DNA of 64,000 nt from Flavobacteriaceae bacterium (lineage in GTDB: Bacteria; Bacteroidota; Bacteroidia; Flavobacteriales; Flavobacteriaceae), in NCBI GenBank assembly GCA_947448525.1, contig CANFNV010000003.1, positions 97,284-161,283 of the forward strand, in the 5' to 3' direction. How positions within the stretch are numbered: the first letter of the stretch is position 1; the number at the start of each line of letters is the position of its first letter. This document shows, in pieces, positions 45,043-55,200 of this stretch. The translations under genes and the position numbers were made by a program. The notes below the pieces were generated by a model, which ran no database searches, was not told the DNA's origin, and was given only the letters and a program-made list of their open reading frames with translations.

Positions 45043-45792
45043 ATGGCAAAAAATAACAGCCTGTTAAAAATTGAGGGAACGTTGGACAACTTAACGTTCT
45101 ACAAAAGTGCCGATGGGCACTTAGTGCGCACCAAAGGTGGTGTTAGCAAAAACAGAATTATGAACGACCCAGCTTTTGCGCGAACCAGGGAAAATGGTGT
45201 AGAATTTGGTCATAGTGCTAGTTCTGGAAAAATGTTGCGTGATGCAATTGGTGTTTTTGTGTTTAGAGCGAAAGACAGTAAATTGTCGAGTAGGCTTATG
45301 AAGGTTATGTCTGATGTGAAGAACCAAGATTTGGTTTCTGCACGAGGGCAGAGAAATGTTAATGAGGGTTTGGCAAGTTCTGAAGGCCAAAACTTATTGA
45401 AAGGTTTTGATTTTAATAATAGAGCTATGCTGCGCAGTGTTTTGTTTGCACCTTTAACTATAGATATTCCCTCGGGAAAAATAGTTTTTGATAATTTTAT
45501 TCCTGCATCGCATTTACGCTATCCTTCTGGAGCATCGCATTTTAGTGTACAGAGTGCTTTTTTGAACATGGACTTTGCTACCGGTATTTCTGCCGTTACG
45601 TTTAGCGATACTCAAAACTATCCTATAGATACTTTGACAAGTTCTTTTGATTTGGAGCCCGACGGAGTGCCCATTGGCAGCGGGACACAAATTTACTTCT
45701 TGTTGATTGAGTTTTTTCAAGAGGTGAATGGGGTTCAGTATTTATTGAATAATGGTATGTATAATGTGCTGAATATTTTGGAAGTTATTTAA
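45043..45792 (+). CDS. Conserved-looking protein, function unknown
   Basis: A 249-residue protein without a signal peptide. Start at 45043 (MAKNNSLLKIEGTLDNLTFY) is preferred over an ATG 18 codons earlier in AT-rich DNA. The N-terminal layout, a short glycine-containing strand followed by TFYKSADGHLVRTKGGVSKN and DPAFARTRENGVEFGHSASS, resembles small Bacteroidota proteins of the DUF6266 kind, which start with a similar G...Y...R pattern; I cannot confirm membership. C-terminal half is beta-rich (IDIPSGKIVFDNFIPASHLR). No operon partner; strong terminator follows. Confidence 0.75.
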   Translation: MAKNNSLLKIEGTLDNLTFYKSADGHLVRTKGGVSKNRIMNDPAFARTRENGVEFGHSASSGKMLRDAIGVFVFRAKDSKLSSRLMKVMSDVKNQDLVSARGQRNVNEGLASSEGQNLLKGFDFNNRAMLRSVLFAPLTIDIPSGKIVFDNFIPASHLRYPSGASHFSVQSAFLNMDFATGISAVTFSDTQNYPIDTLTSSFDLEPDGVPIGSGTQIYFLLIEFFQEVNGVQYLLNNGMYNVLNILEVI

Positions 45793-45809
45793 TTACCCTC
45801 TTAGATTTT

Positions 45810-45844
45810 AATACCTCTTTGGAAACGAAGGGGTATTTTTTTTG
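45810..45844 (+). terminator. Terminator after the 45.0 kb gene
   Basis: AATACCTCTT (45810-45819), 8-base loop, AAGGGGTATT (45828-45837) with one T-G wobble, followed by T8. Confidence 0.85.
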
Positions 45845-45880
45845 GTTTTAACAATTTTTAGTTGGATGTGGGTTGTCAGT

Positions 45881-45915
45881 TGTGGGGTGTGGGGTGTGGG
45901 GTGTGGGTTGTGGGG
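45881..45915 (+). repeat. G-rich heptamer repeat, quadruplex-capable
   Basis: Five copies of TGTGGGG (fourth is TGTGGGT). G-runs at 45884-45887, 45891-45894, 45898-45901, 45905-45907 and 45912-45915 with 3-4-base spacers satisfy the simple G-quadruplex pattern on the + strand. Confidence 0.85.
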
Positions 45916-46143
45916 TAACTACTACCTTCTGCCTCTTTACCACTTCCTCCTATGTATTTTGTCGTTAATATTTAATTTTGACCGAATTATTAAAAATCTT
46001 AACAAATTTAATGTTAGTATATTGTTAATTTTTTTCTATATTTATCGCCTTAATTGTTTTTTTATTAATATCAATAATTATATAAAGTTGTTAAGTAATT
46101 AATGGCTTTAGAAGATTAACAAAAATACTAAAATACCTTTGCA

Positions 46144-49100
46144 ATGATTAAAGTAGTACAAAATCCATTTAGTAGCGTTCTGCAAAAGAAAAATACATTT
46201 TTATCTCAGATAAAAAACCTCCTATTTATAGTATTATTAGTTGGCTTTACCTACCAAGCCAAAGCGCAAGTAAGTGCTTATACTTTTTCGGGGAGTGGAA
46301 CGGGACAAACTTATACAGGTCTAGGGGCGACTGGAACCGGTATCTTTGGTTCTACAACTTGGGATGACAATGTAGTTAACGTACCTATTGGTTTTAACTT
46401 TACTTTTAACGGGGGTGTTTATACGGCTGCCAATGTTTCCTCCAACGGGTTTATTACTTTTGGAACTACCGCACCTACAACAACTAATTTTTCACCAATT
46501 TCTAGCGCAGAATTATACAAAGGAGCCATTGCTGCTTATGGAATGGATTTGACTAGTTATGGTATTTCTTTAGATTGTAGGTATTTGACTTCAGGAACTG
46601 CTGGTAGTAGAATTTTCACCGTTGAATTTATTTCTGTTAAAAGAAGAGTTTCAACTGTGCTTACAGGTACCTGGTCATTTCAAATTAATTTATACGAAGG
46701 AACCAATGTTGTGGAAATAAAATATAGAACTCCTCAATTAGCTTTTGTTTCATCTCCTGCAACTGGTCAAATAGGTTTAAGAGGTACATCAAATGTCGAT
46801 TTCAATAACTTATCTCTTACCGCTACAGGAAATTGGCCAAATACTGCTTACACCTCATTCCCTTGGCCCAATTTTTCTCAAGGAACTGCAAATACAGATA
46901 ATGTGTTAACAAGAAACAATACCGTACCTGCAGCTGCTATAACATTTAGATGGACGCCATCCTCTTGTTCTGCGCCTAGTTTTGCTACTATTCCAGTTAC
47001 GGCCATAACGTCTACTACTGCTACCTTAAACTGGACTGCAGTAACACCCAATCCTACTTCTGGGTATGACTATGCTATATCTACCACATTAGGGACTCCA
47101 ACCGCTGCAACAGGAAATGTTTCATCTGGTTCGGCAACCTCCCTTAATTTAAGTAGTCTTTCTCCAAATACTACCTATTATGTCTATATTCGTTCCAATT
47201 GTGGGGGTTCTACGAGTAATTGGTCTTCGGTAGCCACTTTTACCACATTGTGTACGCCGTTGCCCGATCCTTTAGTAACGCCATATTATAATGATTTTGG
47301 TTCACCTGCTACAGCAATTCCTTCTGTATATCCAAATTTGACCGATGTAATGCCCGATTGTACGAGCAGACAAAACGCTGGAACGGGAAATGACTGGACA
47401 CGTACTGATGGGGATACCTATTATACCGACTCTGCTTTTTATGATAATTACATGATGATTTATAATGGGCAAACGGGAGCTGGAACTGGAAACACTGCCA
47501 ATGCTTGGTTTTTTACCGAAGGAATAAATTTAACAGGAAATACGACCTACCAAATATCCTTCTTATATGGAGGAACGGTGTATCCTCCTACGGCAGTCAA
47601 TAAAATTAAAGTAGCATTTGGAACGTCTCCTAGTGCTGCCGGTATGACACTCCCTATTGATGACTTGCCCAATATTAAAGGGTCACCCTTTACAGATTCC
47701 GTAAATTTTTCGGTGCCTACTACGGGGGTTTATTATTTTGGTTTCAATGCGTATTCCGCAGCTAATCAAGGACAATTGTATTTGGATGATGTACAAATTG
47801 TACCTGCAACATGCTTAAAACCTTCTGCAGTAGCCGTGGCTAATATTGCTGCAACTAGTGCTGTATTGAGTTGGACGGCAACAACACCTGCTCCTGCTCA
47901 AGGATATGTGTATTACTATGCGCCAGCAGTTGCTACATCTACAGTAGTAAACGCAGGGAGTTTTGTGCCAGGAAATGTCTATCAAATAACTTCTTTGGGA
48001 ACTACCAATTTTATTGCACTTGGTGCTAGTGCCAATGTGGTAGGAGTTCAGTTCACCGCTACAGGGGTTGGTTCTGGAACAGGTACGGCAAATTTAGCTA
48101 CGGCACCAACTAGTCCAAACAATGCCTCAACTGGAAATGGTTCAGTAGGCCCTGGAGTAACCAATGTTACCCTATCTGGTTTGAGTAGTGCTACGGTGTA
48201 TTACTTTTGGGTGCGCACCAATTGTGGTGGTGGTGATTATGGAGAATGGGTGCCTTTAACTAATACTCTCAATACTCCTAGCACCCCATATTTTACTACC
48301 CTTTACCAACCGTCGTGTATTCCTAATACTTCGTTAACTACTTCCTATTTTAATAATTTTGCCACTACAGGTGGTTTTGCCAATATTACAAATTCCTCCG
48401 GTTTATCACCAGGTGGTTATGGCAATTACACCAATTTATTTGTATCACAAGCACCAGGAGGAACTGTGAATTTCACAACAGGTCTTGTAGGAACTACTGT
48501 TGGGGTGGCTATATGGGTCGATTGGAATAATGACGGAACGTTTGCTACTAGTGAAAGCATGTTTAACAGCGGAGCTCTAGTTTCAACGGCAGCCGCTAGT
48601 TTTATTGTTCCTGCTTTGCAGGCTATCGGAGATTACCGTATGAGAATTGTTATGGATCGCGGGGCAACTAATCCTAATCCATGTACTTTTACTGGAGCTG
48701 GTGAAGCAGAAGATTATACTTTTAAAGTAGTTGCTACCCCTCCGGCTTTAACCTTAAGCAGTTATTCCAGTGTTCAATGTGCCAGTACGAATTCGGCATT
48801 GGTAACCCTTACTTCTAATCCAGCCAATTATTCTATTTATTCCTGGTCGCCTAGTGCCGGGGTTACCGGAACTGCAGCAACGGGTTATACTTTTAATTCG
48901 AGCATAAGTAATGTATTTACCCTAACTGCCTCACAAAATTTTGCGCCTTACAGCACTAAATCAATAACGTACACTTATACCGCTAAGCCATTACCAACGG
49001 CAATAACCATTGCTGTTCCTTCAGGAACCAATGCGTGTCAGTCGGGTAATGGAATTCCAATGACGGCTTCAGGAGGTGTTGTTTCTGGGGTGACTATTTT

Positions 49101-51732
49101 AAGTGAGAATTTTAATTCAGGGTTACCGGCCACATGGACAGCTGTAAATGCTTCTACAGGAGGTACTAATACTGTGCCCGCTTGGACCCCGAGGACAGAT
49201 GGTTATAATCCGGCAGGATCTTCAGGTGTAGGAGCCATGCATAGTAATGATGCCTCGCAATTTTTATTATCCAATTCAGACGGTCAAGGTTCGGGTACAA
49301 ATACTGACGTAACGTTGACTTCGGCATCGTTTAGTTTGCTAGGATATACTGCTGCGACAGTAAGTTTTTATCATTTCTATAAACCCTGGATCAATGGTTC
49401 GGCTGAAATTTCTATTTCTACTGATGACTTTGCGACTTCTACAATTTTACAAACTTGGGGAAATAGTTCCAATACTGTTGCTCAAGGTACTGCTTCTGCA
49501 TTTGCTAATGTCAGTTACAATCTAGCTGCTTATATTAATAATGCTAACGTAAAAATAAGATTTCATTATGTGGCTAGTTGGGGTTATGTATGGGCTCTTG
49601 ATAATTTCTTAGTTTCAGGAAGTGCACCAAGTTCCCTAATTTGGAATACCCAAACGTCTCCTGTGGCTACTGGTGTTGCTGTTCCTGGTTTATATACTAC
49701 GGCCGCGGGAACGACTGCCTATGTTGCGGGCGATACCTCTCCTACGGTTTATGTTATTCCTAGTGCTACTACAACCTATACGGCAAGTACTAATACCCCA
49801 AGTACTATTTGTCCTACCTCAACACCTATTACTATTACAGTGATTCCTGTTGTAGCGGGAACAGTATCAGGAGGTGGTCAAACCCTTTGTTTAGGAAGTA
49901 CTGCCACTAATTTGACTTTAAGTGGGCAATCTGGTACTATTGTACAATGGCAATGGTCCACCAGTCCTACTTTTGCTTCAGGGATCAACAACATCCCAAG
50001 TAGTGCTTCAGCAACACTTACTGGAGCACAAATAGGGGCAATAACTACTACTACTTATTATAGAGTAGAAATTTCTAATGGCTCTTGTAATCATGTTTTC
50101 ACTACCCCTGTTGTAATTAATGTTAACTCTACCTCCACCACATGGAATGGTTCTGCTTGGAGTAGTGGCGCACCTACTGTTGGTGCTAAAGCAATTTTTA
50201 GCGGAAATTATACTTCAACAGGAAACCTAAACGCTTGTTCTGTAGAGGTTCTTTCGGGAACAGTAATTTTTGCAACTGGTCATACTTTAACGGCAAACAA
50301 CGAGGTAAAAGTAACCGGTGGAACATTACGATTTATGGATTCTTCTAGTTTAGTTCAAATAAATTCTTCTAGCAATACGGGAACTATAGAATACAAAAGA
50401 ACCACCACACCAATGATTAATTTTGATTATTCGTATTGGTCAGCGCCAGTAAGCGGACAAGAAATTCATGCGTTTTCACCGTCAACATTATCAGACAAAT
50501 TTTATCTTTGGGATACAGGTCCCGCATATAATTGGTTGTCTCTTCCATCCTCATATAACATGATAGCTGGAAAAGGGTACATTATAAGAGCACCTCAAGG
50601 ATGGTCGTCAACAGCAACTTCTTGGAATGGTACTTTTACCGGTGTACCTAATAATGGTGATATATCAATTCCAATTGTTGTAACAGGTGCTAATAACATG
50701 AATTTAATAGGGAATCCGTATCCATGTTCTTTGAATGCTGATCTCTTTTTAAGTGATACAGCAAATGCATCCAAAATTCAAGGTTCCATTTATTTGTGGA
50801 CACACAATACTCCATTAGCTGGAGGCATTTATACCAACAATGACTATGCCGTTTGGAATAAATTTGGAGCTACCGGAACAAGACGCGCTTTAAGTTCGGG
50901 AGTTAATAATAATTTACCTAACGGCCATGTGGCTGCTGGAAATGCCTTTTTTGTAGAGGGAATTACCTCTGGAAGTGTAACTTTTAAAAATAGTATGAGA
51001 GAAGCAGGAAATAATAGTTCTTTCTTTAAGATGAATACTCCAGTGGCTTTAGAACCGTTTGAGAAACATCGTTTATGGTTGGAAATTTCAAATGATGAGG
51101 GCTTATTCAAACAAATACTTTTGGGTTATGCTCAGGACGCCACTAGTGGAATAGACCGTAGTTATGATGCCGTTTATGTAGATGCTGGAAATCCTTTATC
51201 AATTTATTCTTTAGTAGGACAAGATCATTTGATTATTAAAGCAAATGGATTGCCGTTTAACGATCAAGATTTACATCCATTGGGATATAATGCGACTACA
51301 GCAGGCGCTTATAAAATTGACATGCCTCTATTTGATGGATTGTTTGAAAATCAAGAGGTGTATTTGGAAGACAAATTGTTGAATGTTACTCACAACTTAA
51401 AACTAGGGACTTATAATTTCACCACAGAAGCTGGAACCTTTAACGACCGTTTTGTTTTGAGATTTACTCCTGCAGCAGTGCCTGTAAACACAGATGCACT
51501 TACTAATGATGTCATTATCTATAAAAATGCTACAGGTATTCATATTCAATCTACCAATACAAACATTAAAGAAGTGGCTGTTTCAGACATAAGAGGTAGA
51601 ATGATATACAATACCAAAGGATTGAATACTACTAAATTTGATATCGATTCGCTTTCGGTTGCTCAAGAAGTTCTTATTGTTCAAGTGACTACTGAAAATG
51701 GAACAATTATCAATAAGAAAATTGTGTACTAA
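46144..51732 (+). CDS. Large multidomain T9SS cargo protein
   Basis: A complete 1862-residue surface or secreted protein. A long signal region ends at residue 42 (LLFIVLLVGFTYQAKAQ). Then: an N-terminal beta-sandwich (43-275), a fibronectin type III domain (about 278-368, ending TTYYVYIRSNCGGSTSNWSS), a jelly-roll-like domain (378-555), a second fibronectin domain (557-715) interrupted by a GTTNFIALGASANVVGVQFT module (607-649), a GEVED domain (about 730-865; VDWNNDGTFATSE, GEAEDYTF), Ig-like and further beta domains, and a T9SS type A sorting domain (about 1790-1862; VAVSDIRGRMIYNTKG). Probably an adhesin. Composition is Thr/Ser/Gly-rich. Followed by a strong terminator. Confidence 0.9.
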   Translation: MIKVVQNPFSSVLQKKNTFLSQIKNLLFIVLLVGFTYQAKAQVSAYTFSGSGTGQTYTGLGATGTGIFGSTTWDDNVVNVPIGFNFTFNGGVYTAANVSSNGFITFGTTAPTTTNFSPISSAELYKGAIAAYGMDLTSYGISLDCRYLTSGTAGSRIFTVEFISVKRRVSTVLTGTWSFQINLYEGTNVVEIKYRTPQLAFVSSPATGQIGLRGTSNVDFNNLSLTATGNWPNTAYTSFPWPNFSQGTANTDNVLTRNNTVPAAAITFRWTPSSCSAPSFATIPVTAITSTTATLNWTAVTPNPTSGYDYAISTTLGTPTAATGNVSSGSATSLNLSSLSPNTTYYVYIRSNCGGSTSNWSSVATFTTLCTPLPDPLVTPYYNDFGSPATAIPSVYPNLTDVMPDCTSRQNAGTGNDWTRTDGDTYYTDSAFYDNYMMIYNGQTGAGTGNTANAWFFTEGINLTGNTTYQISFLYGGTVYPPTAVNKIKVAFGTSPSAAGMTLPIDDLPNIKGSPFTDSVNFSVPTTGVYYFGFNAYSAANQGQLYLDDVQIVPATCLKPSAVAVANIAATSAVLSWTATTPAPAQGYVYYYAPAVATSTVVNAGSFVPGNVYQITSLGTTNFIALGASANVVGVQFTATGVGSGTGTANLATAPTSPNNASTGNGSVGPGVTNVTLSGLSSATVYYFWVRTNCGGGDYGEWVPLTNTLNTPSTPYFTTLYQPSCIPNTSLTTSYFNNFATTGGFANITNSSGLSPGGYGNYTNLFVSQAPGGTVNFTTGLVGTTVGVAIWVDWNNDGTFATSESMFNSGALVSTAAASFIVPALQAIGDYRMRIVMDRGATNPNPCTFTGAGEAEDYTFKVVATPPALTLSSYSSVQCASTNSALVTLTSNPANYSIYSWSPSAGVTGTAATGYTFNSSISNVFTLTASQNFAPYSTKSITYTYTAKPLPTAITIAVPSGTNACQSGNGIPMTASGGVVSGVTILSENFNSGLPATWTAVNASTGGTNTVPAWTPRTDGYNPAGSSGVGAMHSNDASQFLLSNSDGQGSGTNTDVTLTSASFSLLGYTAATVSFYHFYKPWINGSAEISISTDDFATSTILQTWGNSSNTVAQGTASAFANVSYNLAAYINNANVKIRFHYVASWGYVWALDNFLVSGSAPSSLIWNTQTSPVATGVAVPGLYTTAAGTTAYVAGDTSPTVYVIPSATTTYTASTNTPSTICPTSTPITITVIPVVAGTVSGGGQTLCLGSTATNLTLSGQSGTIVQWQWSTSPTFASGINNIPSSASATLTGAQIGAITTTTYYRVEISNGSCNHVFTTPVVINVNSTSTTWNGSAWSSGAPTVGAKAIFSGNYTSTGNLNACSVEVLSGTVIFATGHTLTANNEVKVTGGTLRFMDSSSLVQINSSSNTGTIEYKRTTTPMINFDYSYWSAPVSGQEIHAFSPSTLSDKFYLWDTGPAYNWLSLPSSYNMIAGKGYIIRAPQGWSSTATSWNGTFTGVPNNGDISIPIVVTGANNMNLIGNPYPCSLNADLFLSDTANASKIQGSIYLWTHNTPLAGGIYTNNDYAVWNKFGATGTRRALSSGVNNNLPNGHVAAGNAFFVEGITSGSVTFKNSMREAGNNSSFFKMNTPVALEPFEKHRLWLEISNDEGLFKQILLGYAQDATSGIDRSYDAVYVDAGNPLSIYSLVGQDHLIIKANGLPFNDQDLHPLGYNATTAGAYKIDMPLFDGLFENQEVYLEDKLLNVTHNLKLGTYNFTTEAGTFNDRFVLRFTPAAVPVNTDALTNDVIIYKNATGIHIQSTNTNIKEVAVSDIRGRMIYNTKGLNTTKFDIDSLSVAQEVLIVQVTTENGTIINKKIVY

Positions 51733-51760
51733 TGACCTAATATTTTAGACTTTATAAACT

Positions 51761-51807
51761 AAACCGCAAATTCGCAGATTTATTAAAATCCGAATTTGCG
51801 GTTTTTT
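51761..51807 (+). terminator. Terminator after the 1862-residue protein gene
   Basis: AAACCGCAAATTCG (51761-51774), 16-base loop, CGAATTTGCGGTTT (51791-51804), T-run. Perfect 14-base stem. Confidence 0.9.
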
Positions 51808-51839
51808 AGTGCTTTTTTATTTTTATTAAAAAGGCAAAA

Positions 51840-51874
51840 GTCGAAAGTCGAAAGTCGAAAGTCGAATGTCGAAA
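51840..51874. repeat. Heptamer repeat GTCGAAA x5
   Basis: Five tandem copies (the fourth is GTCGAAT) directly before a poly-A stretch. Confidence 0.85.
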
Positions 51875-51911
51875 AAAACTTTCCTCATTTTCTAATTTTT
51901 AATTTTTTAAT

Positions 51912-52119
51912 TTTTCTAATTTTCTAATTTTCTAATTTTCTCATTTTCTCATTTTCTCATTTTCTAATTTTCTCATTTTCTCATTTTCTCATTTTCTCAT
52001 TTTCTCATTTTCTCATTTTCTCATTTTCTCATTTTCTCATTTTCTAATTTTCTAATTTTCTAATTTTCTAATTTTCTAATTTTCTAATTTTCTAATTTTC
52101 TAATTTTCTAATTTTCTAA
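51912..52119. repeat. Octamer array, 26 copies of TTTTCTMA
   Basis: Perfect 8-base period for 208 bases. Each unit is TTTTCTAA (type A) or TTTTCTCA (type C). In order: 3 A, 3 C, 1 A, 9 C, 10 A. No spacer between units and no other substitution, so recent expansion is likely. The + strand is almost pure pyrimidine apart from the variable A positions. Confidence 0.95.
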
Positions 52120-52279
52120 TTCCCAAAGTAGTTTTAATCTTACTAAATGATTAACAAATTGTTAAATTTCTTTGTAGTTTATCGATTTTTTTCACGTTTA
52201 TATCGTTTTTGTTAAAATTATGTAACGAGATGTTGTTATTATTTTTATCTTAACGCATTATTTAACCAAATTATTATAT

Positions 52280-55200
52280 ATGATTAATAACTACAATTCT
52301 TTGAACAATGGTATGGTTACCTGGTTCAAAAAGTGGAACACAGCAAGTCTGAGCTTTTCGCCAACTTCTGTATCCATGAAGAAGCAAACATCGGTTAAGT
52401 GGTTTTTGTCATTGTTGTTACTCCTATTTATAGGACTACACATTAATGCACAAACTACATTAATTGATCCAGCGGGTGATGGAGGTTTTAACAATGGTAC
52501 AACATTCGCTTCGAATGGTTGGACTGTTGCTAATTATACTTCGTCAACCAATGCGTGGGCAACAGGAACTGCGGTTTCTACTTCTCCTTTTTCGGGAAGA
52601 AGCGCCTATATTTCTCTAAATGGAGGAACAACAACAGCATATGATGTTGCGTCTTCTAACCACATTTACTTTTACAGAGATGTAACTATACCTGCGGGTT
52701 CAGTATACATTCCGTTAAGTTTTTCGTGGCAAGGAAATGGAGAAGCCTCGTGGGATTTACTGCAGGTTTTTGTGGCGCCAACTACGGTTTTGCCAGTTGG
52801 TGGTTTACACCCTGGTAGTGGAACGGCTACAATTCCTTCAGATATTACAGGTGCTACGCAATTAGGTTTCTTTCAAAGTGCTACTTCACCACAAACCGCT
52901 AACCTTACTATTCCTTCAAGTTTTGCTGGTCAAACCGTTAGACTTATTTTTATGTGGAAAAGTGATACTTCAGGAGGAACTCAACCACCCGCTGCTGTAG
53001 ATAATATATCTTTAATTGCATCTTCAACTTTTCCATCATACACAGCTAATGCAAACGGCGGACTTTGGTCTTCTGCTGCTACTTGGGTTGGAGGTGTAGT
53101 TCCTGCTGCTGGTAATATTACTATTCCTGCCGGTGCTATTGTTACTGTTGATTCTGCTTTATCGCTCAATAACTTGACAATTAACGGTACAGTTCAATGG
53201 AATGCAACCGTAAATGCAATGACTGTTGGCGGAAACTTAACTATCAATAGTGGGGGTAATTTCTTGCCTTATACCACTGCACAAATAGGTGTTACTGTTA
53301 ATATAGGTGGTAATTTACAAAATGATGGCTATGCTAACTTAGCATTGGCTTCAACATTGATCAACTTTAATGGATCGGGCTCTACCTTAAGTGGTAGTGG
53401 TACATTCCAAGGGGATGGAACAAAAGGAATTATTCGTTCGTTGTTTTTTCAAAATACAGGAAGTAATACCATTTCCACTTCTCAAAATTTAATTGTTACT
53501 AGTAGTATAGCTGAAACAGCAGGTTCTTTAAATACTAATGGTAAGTTAACGGTTGATAACACAGCTCAAGTATATGGTCAAGCGCTTAATTTAAGCGTAG
53601 CTAACGTTGCCGTTACTGCTATGGGTTCTGCTTATACCGTTGCTCCAGTTGTTTTTGGTTCTGCCGTGGTACAGTATGCTAATGCATTAGCTGCTACTTT
53701 GGGAACAAAATATGTAAGTGGGAATAATGTGTATTTATGTACTGCAAATGGTACATTTAATAGTACAGCGCCAACATCAACTGCGAGTACAACATTTGCA
53801 TCCAGTGGACCTACTCTTATTTGGATAGGTACTGTTGGAACTTTGGGAACAAGCGTTCCTTATAATAGTGCTTTGAGTACAAGTAGTCAATATTTCTATG
53901 GAAATAATTTATACCTGTCTTTATCTACAACTGCTACTACTACAATGCCAACGCATACTGCTGGTGTTGTTAATAATTTCCTTTATGTAGGAACTGTGGC
54001 CAAAGTAAGTGTTAATTTTGATGCTACTACTGGTACAGTACGTAGTTTGAATTTAACACAAGCAGGTTCGGGTTATAGTGCTGCTCCATCCATTGCTTTC
54101 AGTGTTGGTAACTCAGGTGGTCTAGGTTCAGGTGCTGCTGCTACTGTAGTTTATATACAACAAGTTGCGGGTGCTACTAGTGCAACATTCCAAAAAAGTG
54201 GGGGTGCTGCTACAATTAGCGGTGGTTTGACTATTAATAGTGATCAAGGTACTCTTGCTGCTACTACTAACGAGCAAGCTTCTTCGGGAGTAGGTGCAAT
54301 TTCTACTGCCAATGGTGGTGTGAATTATACTGTAGCTCCAACAGTAGGTTTTGCTTTACCAACGGCTTTAAACTTAATCAATAATCCAGGTTCGGGTTAT
54401 ACTACTGCGCCAACGGTAACTGTTACAGGGGGTAATTTAGTAACTGGAACGGCTCTTATTTCTTCCAACTTTACTATTGCAGTAAACGGTGGAAAAGTGC
54501 AAGCGGTGTATTTGAATGCTAGTACGACAGCTACCTATTCAACGTTACCAACGTTGACTTTGACTGCTAGTCCAGGTGTTACTGCCACGCTATCATTCCC
54601 TGCTGGATGCTTGCCTACTGCTACGGCCAATATTGGGGTGAATCGTCAGTTGACTAGTTTTACTATTACTAACCCTGGATTTGGCTATGTTGCTGCTCCA
54701 ACGGTAGGTATTGGTACTACTACTGCTACTGCTAATGGTGGTGCATTTACTACGGTTGCTACTGCGCCAACGGCTCGTATTGCTTTGTATAATTTAACTT
54801 TAAACTATTTTGCACCAGCTACTTCAGCGATAGCTCAAGAAGAAGATGCTGCGATTCCGAGCAACAGAAAAATCAATACATTGACTTTAGCAGGAAATGG
54901 AAATGGTCTTAATTTAACCAATAATTTAGTATTATTTGGTTCTTCGCCATTATCCTTAACAGCAAGTTTAAGTTCGCCAGGTAACATTGTTAACTTAGGA
55001 GGTAATAATTTATTATGTACTTGGAACGGTTATGCTGGTGCTTCTTCAACTTTTAGTGCTACATCAAATACATACATTAAAAATGGTTCGATGTCTGTAG
55101 TTGGTCGTGGAGGTGCTAGTTCATGGAATTTCCCATTCTCTGGTACCTTTAACTGGTCTGCTGGTGCAGGAACAACTGTTGCAGATGGTTCTAATGTTTG

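Larger units (their letters stand above)
45793..46143. other. Gap before the 1862-residue surface protein
   Basis: Holds the terminator of the orphan gene (45810-45844), a G-rich heptamer repeat (45881-45915) and about 200 bases of AT-rich DNA presumably containing the promoter and leader of the following gene. An apparent small reading frame here is only the translated repeat. Confidence 0.6.
51733..52279. other. Gap between the two giant surface-protein genes
   Basis: Contains a strong terminator (51761-51807), a GTCGAAA heptamer repeat (51840-51874), a 26-copy octamer array (51912-52119) and about 160 AT-rich bases with TATTTTTA-type sequences that may include the promoter of the next gene. 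No coding region. Confidence 0.75.

Noticed and set aside
45842..46102. Small + strand open frame of 86 codons before the large T9SS gene
   Set aside because: It is the translation of the G-rich heptamer repeat followed by AT-rich DNA; no homology and no start signal.
46134..46141. TACCTTTG, a perfect -7 match before the 1862-residue protein gene
   Set aside because: It ends only two bases before the ATG; transcription would start inside the start codon, and no later in-frame start keeps the signal peptide. Treated as coincidence.
51912..52119. Possible CRISPR array
   Set aside because: The units are 8 bases with no spacers and no cas genes are near; it is a simple tandem repeat.
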